A stretch of DNA of 35,944 nucleotides, taken from contig MNCI01006585.1 in NCBI GenBank assembly GCA_015680685.1, forward strand, positions 364,965 to 400,908, given 5' to 3'. The notes under the pieces are model-generated. The model was not told where the DNA came from. It did not search any database and saw nothing but the letters and a program-made list of their open reading frames with translations. Below, piece after piece: positions 30,931-35,944 of the stretch (position 1 is its first letter; each line of letters starts with the position of its first letter). The stretch is from Gnetum montanum. Its lineage: Eukaryota; Streptophyta; Gnetopsida; Gnetales; Gnetaceae. Position numbers and translations under genes: made by a program.

Positions 30931-31639
30931 CTAGCACGAAGGTAAGCACCCACATGATTACCTTATCCTCAAGGCAATCGAAAGCATTTCCACTAGCAAC
31001 AATAGGCTTACTATCCAAGTGGAGCTCTACCACAACCATATGAATAATATCAATAGTGGCACTAACCACAATCATGGGGAATGCCACTGCTAAGATGGCA
31101 ATACCCTTATAGTCAACCAAATCCATATGGGTACTATGTTCAGCAACCTATCTCTCCCAGAAGTTCTACCAGCCACGCCTTATTTCTAAATCACTATTAC
31201 CCTCTAGAGTATCATCGAACTCATTCATCATCTACTCGAGGGAAGAACCAATATCCAAACCACCCTTAGCATTTGTCTGCACACATCCCTTCCCTGTCAA
31301 CCCAATTTCCAACTACTCCATCCATGTAGGCTGAAATTCCATCATAGCTGCACCAACGAAATCCTACAAGGGCTATACATTCACAATTGGCTTTTTAGCT
31401 GAGTGGTTCAAACAATCAATCCAGGAAACAACCATTTTTCTGACCCAATAGTCCTCCAAACCCTCAGAACCTAATGCAATTGGTCACCTTGTATCTCCAA
31501 CATTCTCATCCTTTGCATTAAACACATTCGAGTGTCCTTCAAACCAAACATCACCTTGGACCCACACTGTAATGTTAACTCATGCTATTTCCAATTAGAT
31601 CAAGGCTAGCATTCTTCCATGAAAAGATTTGACCCAGAA

Positions 31640-32010
31640 AGTCCACTAATTTACTTACAGATCATTGGACATGAGCCATGCAAGTCTCTTCTTGATTCTG
31701 GTTTCGGTGTCATCTCCCATGACATGTACAAAGCTTGAAACCTACCACCTCTTAAGAAGAGCAACATCCATTTAGAGTTAGTAGATCAATCAATCGTTGT
31801 TCCTTTAGCATTAGTGGACGACATTGTGACTACAGTTTGTGGGTTGTCCTACCCTATTGATTTTCTCGTGATCAAGATTAACAATTGCAAAGGTGACTTT
31901 CCCATCATTATGCAAAGGGCATGGTTAAGCATAGTAGATGTGCATATGGGTATAAGGGACTCTCCTTGGAAATCTCTAAGGAAAATGAATTTGAAAGGCT
32001 AAAGAAGAAG
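31640..32010 (+). pseudogene. R1 aspartic protease region
   Basis: CKSLLDSGFGVIS (near 31680-31718) corresponds to the LLDLGFEVN motif of L1. Downstream an open stretch (31814-32002) carries CGLSYPIDFLVIK and FPIIMQRAWLSIVDVHMGIRD, the protease C-terminus. Stops lie between the parts. Confidence 0.7.
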
Positions 32011-32204
32011 TATGTTCCATGCATTGTGTACAGTGATAATGGGATTGCAACATGTAATTAGTGTGCACAAGAAATAGATATCCAAAGATGTTTGTACACA
32101 ATAGCCACAAAACAAGAGGACAGTTAGTGGCTAGCAGCTAACTTTAATAGCAACACATTATGCATGGAACCTATTAAGAGCTGATATGCACCTATGTCGA
32201 AAGC

Positions 32205-33142
32205 ATGGATGAACTTGAGTGGATTCATCACCAACTCTCCCATGATGAAGATGATAATACCTATTGGGGAGAGTTGGAAATCCCTAATAATTTCAAGCAG
32301 GAGCCCCTAGAGTTAAAAACTCTACTAGCTGGCATGGAATATGCATTTTTAAATAATGGCAAGTTGGTCATAATTAATGCAAATCTTACTCCTAAATAAA
32401 AAGACAAGTTGTTGTAGATCGTTAACAAGTGGCCAACAACCTTTTCTTGGCCATATCTCGAACTTACAGAAATTGATCTAAGGATATGCCAACATTGCAT
32501 CTACACCAATCCAACCATGAAGCCAAGAAGACAACCACAAAGATAGCTGAACCCTAAATTGAAGTAGATCATCAAGGAGGAAATAGAATAACTCCTCAAG
32601 GTGGGGTTCATCTATCCCATTACGGATAGTGAGTGGGTTAGCCCACTTGTAATTGTGCTAAAGAAAGGTGGCAAGTGGTGGATCTACACTGACTTCAGGT
32701 TGTTGAACATGACAACATTTAAAGATCATTTTTCATTGTCATTTGTGGACCAATTGTTGGAAATTATCTCTGGGCATTGCTATTATAACTTCTTGGATGA
32801 TTATTGTGGCTATAACCAGATCCAAATTGCGTCACAAGATTAGGCTAAGACAACATTTACAAGTCCTTGGGGGACTTTTACATATTGTAAGATGCCATTT
32901 GGTCTATGTAACGCCCTTGCAACATTTCAATGCCTGGTCCTTAGTATTTTTCAACGGTAGATTGGTAGCAGGGTAGAAGTCTTATGAATGACTTCTCTAC
33001 CTATGGGGCTACATTTGAGCAAGCCTTGGATTATTTTAAGTAGGTATTGAAAAGATGTGTTGAAACAAACCTTAGGCTCAATTGGCAGAAAAGCCATCTA
33101 ATGGTCCAGGAAGGCATTGTATTGGGGCATAGAATTACTTAG
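32205..33142 (+). pseudogene. R1 reverse transcriptase, truncated
   Basis: In order: EYAFLNNGKLVIINANL (near 32337-32390), WVSPLVIVLKKGGKWWIYTD, FRLLNMTTFKDHFSLSFVDQ, FLDDYCGYNQIQIASQD, FTYCKMPFGLCNA (near 32880-32915), then MNDFSTYGATFEQALDYFK (near 32984-33040) and LNWQKSHLMVQEGIVLGHRI. The FMDD core is FMND with one base lost just before it. The frame ends at the R2 insertion. Confidence 0.8.
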
Positions 33143-33885
33143 TGATGAGCGACTAGGTACCCTTACACTCAACCATACGAATACGAGCGTTCACACACGA
33201 TCTAGTCGAACTACGTGGACAAGCTAGTTGTGGTATCTAGATAGTTACACGTTGATCGCAGTTTGCTATCTTCCCACCTGGACTAGTATTTGCTTTGTCA
33301 CATATGGTTTAGTCTAGAGTGAGGCGTATGATGTGATCCTAAACTAGTGCTACTCCTAGAGACAATGGAACATAATCTTGATTAAACTAATGAGTAATAG
33401 GAAATGAAGTCTAAGCTAACCTAAGTGCAATGAGCATCCATTCCTTAATCATCCGTACACATCTTGGACCTCATGCATGACTACTATTGGGATTACCAAG
33501 CATAGATCCTAGGTACGCTACTCGGTTACCAAATGGTCACACTTAAATGCTCGTGATTAAGTCGTACTCATTCCGCATTTAACAACAGTAATAGTAAATG
33601 ATGATAAAGAAATATTAACTAAGAAAATAATAAATAACAATAACAATTAACAATAACAATTAAATAATTAAAACTAAGTGAATGTTGCAATGATGAAGTA
33701 ATCTCGATCTTTATTTCTGGTTATGTGCGCATCCAAGTATGTCACACTCGAATAAAGGTGCCATACAATTACAAGCATCACACTGTGGCCATGCACTGGG
33801 AAAATATTCTAACTCCTATGGAAACAAAATGCAAGGGCTTCGCTACAACTACTAAAAAGGCACCTAAGTGTGGCAGAGGGTCACT

Positions 33886-33893
33886 TATTTATA
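33886..33893 (-). promoter_or_regulatory. TATA box of the R2 LTR
   Basis: The minus strand reads TATAAATA about 126 bp from the LTR start, the same place as in R1. Confidence 0.6.
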
Positions 33894-33925
33894 GGCTAAA
33901 ACAGGCTCTACATAAATGGGGCCAC

Positions 33926-33951
33926 GTCGATGCATGGAGGGATGCGTCGAC
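33926..33951 (-). repeat. Inverted repeat in U3 of the R2 LTR
   Basis: GTCGATGCAT and ATGCGTCGAC (plus strand) pair with one mismatch around a 6-nt loop, about 33 bp from the TATA box. Its position and GTCGATG core resemble the R1 inverted repeat, though the sequence differs. It holds several CpG dinucleotides, rare in the rest of the window. Confidence 0.65.
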
Positions 33952-34018
33952 GCGGCCACATATACAGGACCCCGTATACGCGGCCTAGTAAATGCATCAA
34001 CCAATTAACACTTCATCA

Positions 34019-35944
34019 TTGAGTAAAAACTTGTCCTCGAGTCAAAGAAAGTGAGGAACAAGCTCAACTAAATACATAGTGAATAGGTATGGGATTATTG
34101 ATTGACTAGAAATTTATTCATGTCGCAGTGGAGAATTAAACAAAATTTGGACATAGACACAAAAGACAAAACTTGTGGAACTCATGGGATTCTCGGTAGT
34201 GGTGGCTCCTCCATGGGTGCCTTTCCTTTGTCTTGTGCATCAGGCTTCTAAGATTGATACCATTAAAGAAGCACCTGACGTTTTCTCCTCTTCTATTTGA
34301 GGATTATGGGCCATCCATGCTGATGTTCCAATGTTTGATGGAGTTGACAATTTTCATGGACACGGTAGCTACGGGAACACTTGATTGGCCTTGACATGCC
34401 ATGCTGTAAATAGCCATCATTCCTCTTCATAGGCTTGGGTCTTGAGCTCTCCTCCCTTTGCTTGGATAGATTATGCAGTAACAGGAGTTTCATGATGGAT
34501 GCTGAATGATTACCTTCTGCTCTACATGTTTTACATGAGGTCCTTAGCCTCTGCCTCCCCCAAGTCATTCAGTTGGACCTTGAGAAGCTCCTCCTTGTTG
34601 TCTTCCTTTAGGGGCCATCTATAATCACACAAACATCAATTGTTAGTAAGGTTATTGAAAAAAGTTCAATGATTTCATACCTTACTCATTGCCTTTAATA
34701 AATGTTGCATTCTTTACTTAGTGTGATTTTAGAGTTAGAAATTTTTCAAGGAAGTTGCCCTAAAAGTTTAATGTCGAACCTGGTTTTGAAGAACGTTTGA
34801 TAAAATAATGACAAAGGAAAGAATAGATTTGGCAATGAAATACTCGGAGGGTATAAGATGATGTGGTGGTGTGCGACAAGTACAAATTACAAAAGTCACG
34901 CAAGTGGGTCCTCCCCAAAGCAGGTTCCAACCTATATGCCCTTGCGTAACCACACCTTAAGATGTCCGTAGGCACTAGAAGGGTTAAATGTAATCTATAC
35001 CGATGCAACAAAACACACACATGTCGATACCACCATGATGAGGTATGAATTCAATGCTATACAAGACACGAGTCACAAATACATGAATAGCGAGATGGGA
35101 TGAATCGGAGAAGGGATTGTAGAGATTGGGACATGAGGTAACTAACTCAGGGCACAATGAATCTTGAGTGTAGCGCATGATTAATGTGTCATTAGCCCAT
35201 CGTTCCAAAATCAAGACCAAGTCCATTCCTCTGATCAGTGACATCGCATCGTTTCATCCAATGATGGACAACCGTAAGAGCACCATGACAGTAAGGCATA
35301 CGATCACTTGGCATTTTATGTAAGGGAGGAATGACTTGGAATGTCTTTGTGGCATACTTTTTGTTTGGCTGCTTTGGCACACACTTTTTTTTTGTTTTTG
35401 TTGTTTTTTTTGTTTTTTATTGGTAAGTGCCTTTAATACTCTTACTCCCATTTTTCGTTAGATCTATAAGGATCTTAGTACAACCAAGCTGCATGATAGC
35501 ACCTACAGATGTCACCAAAGAGGATCCACAAGTCCCCTTGATGTCACACCCTGGCCATTCCCTCTTAGTCCATCCTTCTTCGCTCTCGGCATAATGATGT
35601 CAAGAATATCATCATACCCAGAGTAGAACCTCTTATTAATAGAATGGTTGGGTGGATGTGATGGGCTCGCTGTTCAAATAATTAGTCACCCGAGACTTGA
35701 TAGCAAAGGACAACACCTCAACCAACGAGTCACATGAGTGTTTTATTCGTAGATGAGATTACTCATAAAAAGATAAAAATACAAAAAGATAAAACAATAA
35801 ATTAAAAGGTGAAAAACTAGAAAACAAAAAGTTGAAAAATTAAATAAACAAAAAAAACATTTATTAATTCTGTGTTGTTAGAATGGAGGATACCCCCCAT
35901 AACTAAACGGTTGAGCATGGCTAGAATTAATAAATGGAAGGTGG
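34019..35944 (-). mobile_element. Interior of R2 next to its 3' LTR, no domain recognised
   Basis: By orientation this should be the region between integrase and 3' LTR, where Athila/Tat elements often carry extra sequence. Next to the LTR the minus strand reads CTCGAGGACAAG, like the end of the internal region in related elements. No clear polypurine tract is seen. Minus-strand frames at 35380-35192 and 35244-34984 (with HHWMKRCDVTDQRNGLGLD and PHHGGIDMCVFC) could be pieces of one decayed protein, but I cannot name it. The segment 35380-35430 is a T-rich run. Confidence 0.5.

Larger units (their letters stand above)
28057..33142 (+). mobile_element. Ty3/gypsy element R1, same family as L1, plus strand, broken by R2
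   Basis: 5' LTR, primer site, gag, protease and RT follow in order on the plus strand. The gag start, gag core, knuckle, protease and RT strings match those of L1. The element stops at 33142 in the RT-to-RNase H transition (EGIVLGHRI), where the LTR of R2 begins; the rest would lie beyond R2 outside the window. It sits in an RTE LINE; the five bases before the LTR are TATGT. Confidence 0.85.
33143..34018 (-). repeat. 3' LTR of R2 (876 bp), minus strand, inserted in R1
   Basis: On the minus strand it begins TGATGAAGTG (34018) and ends GCTCATCA (33143), so both ends carry TGATGA/TCATCA. It aligns with the L1 and R1 LTRs. It lies directly against R1 RT sequence with no primer site, which means this is the outer edge of an inserted element. 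The interior of R2 lies at higher coordinates. The adjoining five bases CTTAG (33138-33142) are the predicted target duplication. Confidence 0.8.

Noticed and set aside
1-35944. CRISPR arrays, operons, prophage or bacterial defence systems
   Set aside because: No regularly spaced repeats, no compact gene clusters and no bacterial signals; the only real gene has spliceosomal introns.

Overview
The window looks like nuclear DNA of a seed plant with a large, repeat-rich genome, most likely a gymnosperm such as a conifer (inference). The reasons are AT-rich sequence, plant-type retrotransposons in many states of decay, and one plant-type protein gene whose six exons (about 1.5 kb of coding sequence) are spread over 17.6 kb by introns of up to 7.4 kb. 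Nothing bacterial, viral or organellar is seen.

The only intact host gene is on the minus strand (26332 down to 8686). It encodes a complete plant BPI/LBP-family protein of about 501 residues: signal peptide, two BPI barrels and the conserved cysteine pair. It is homologous to the Arabidopsis LBR (LPS-binding protein/BPI-related) proteins. All six exons join in frame at GT-AG introns.

Left flank (1-7356): a Ty3/gypsy element of Athila/Tat type on the minus strand, here called L1. From right to left it shows the 5' LTR, a tRNA-Asp-type primer site, gag, protease, reverse transcriptase, RNase H and integrase. All are broken by stops and frameshifts, and its 3' LTR lies outside the window. Positions 7357-8522 hold nothing recognisable.

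Introns: intron 3 holds a tRNA-derived SINE candidate, a second copy of that repeat split by a non-LTR LINE (ORF1 with DUF4283 and a decayed zinc knuckle, flanked by 13-bp target duplications), a further insertion inside the LINE bounded by a 50-bp direct repeat, and a decayed Ty1/copia RNase H fragment. Intron 1 holds a decayed coiled-coil reading frame beside a primer-site-like sequence, an old direct-repeat pair, and small tandem duplications.

Right flank (26345-35944): the gene's presumed promoter, then a nested stack of elements. An RTE-type LINE is interrupted by a copia integrase fragment. It is cut off by a second element of the L1 family (R1, plus strand, 5' LTR at 28057-28968, gag to RT). 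R1 is broken inside its RT by a third family member (R2, minus strand), whose 3' LTR is 33143-34018 and whose interior runs off the window. L1 and R1 lie on either side of the gene and are both oriented away from it.

I found no evidence for a new multi-gene system. The points most worth checking are the shared FMND (not FMDD) in the RT of L1 and R1, the 50-bp duplication around an insertion in the LINE, the unassigned coiled-coil element in intron 1, and the hairpin-forming U3 repeats of the gypsy LTRs.
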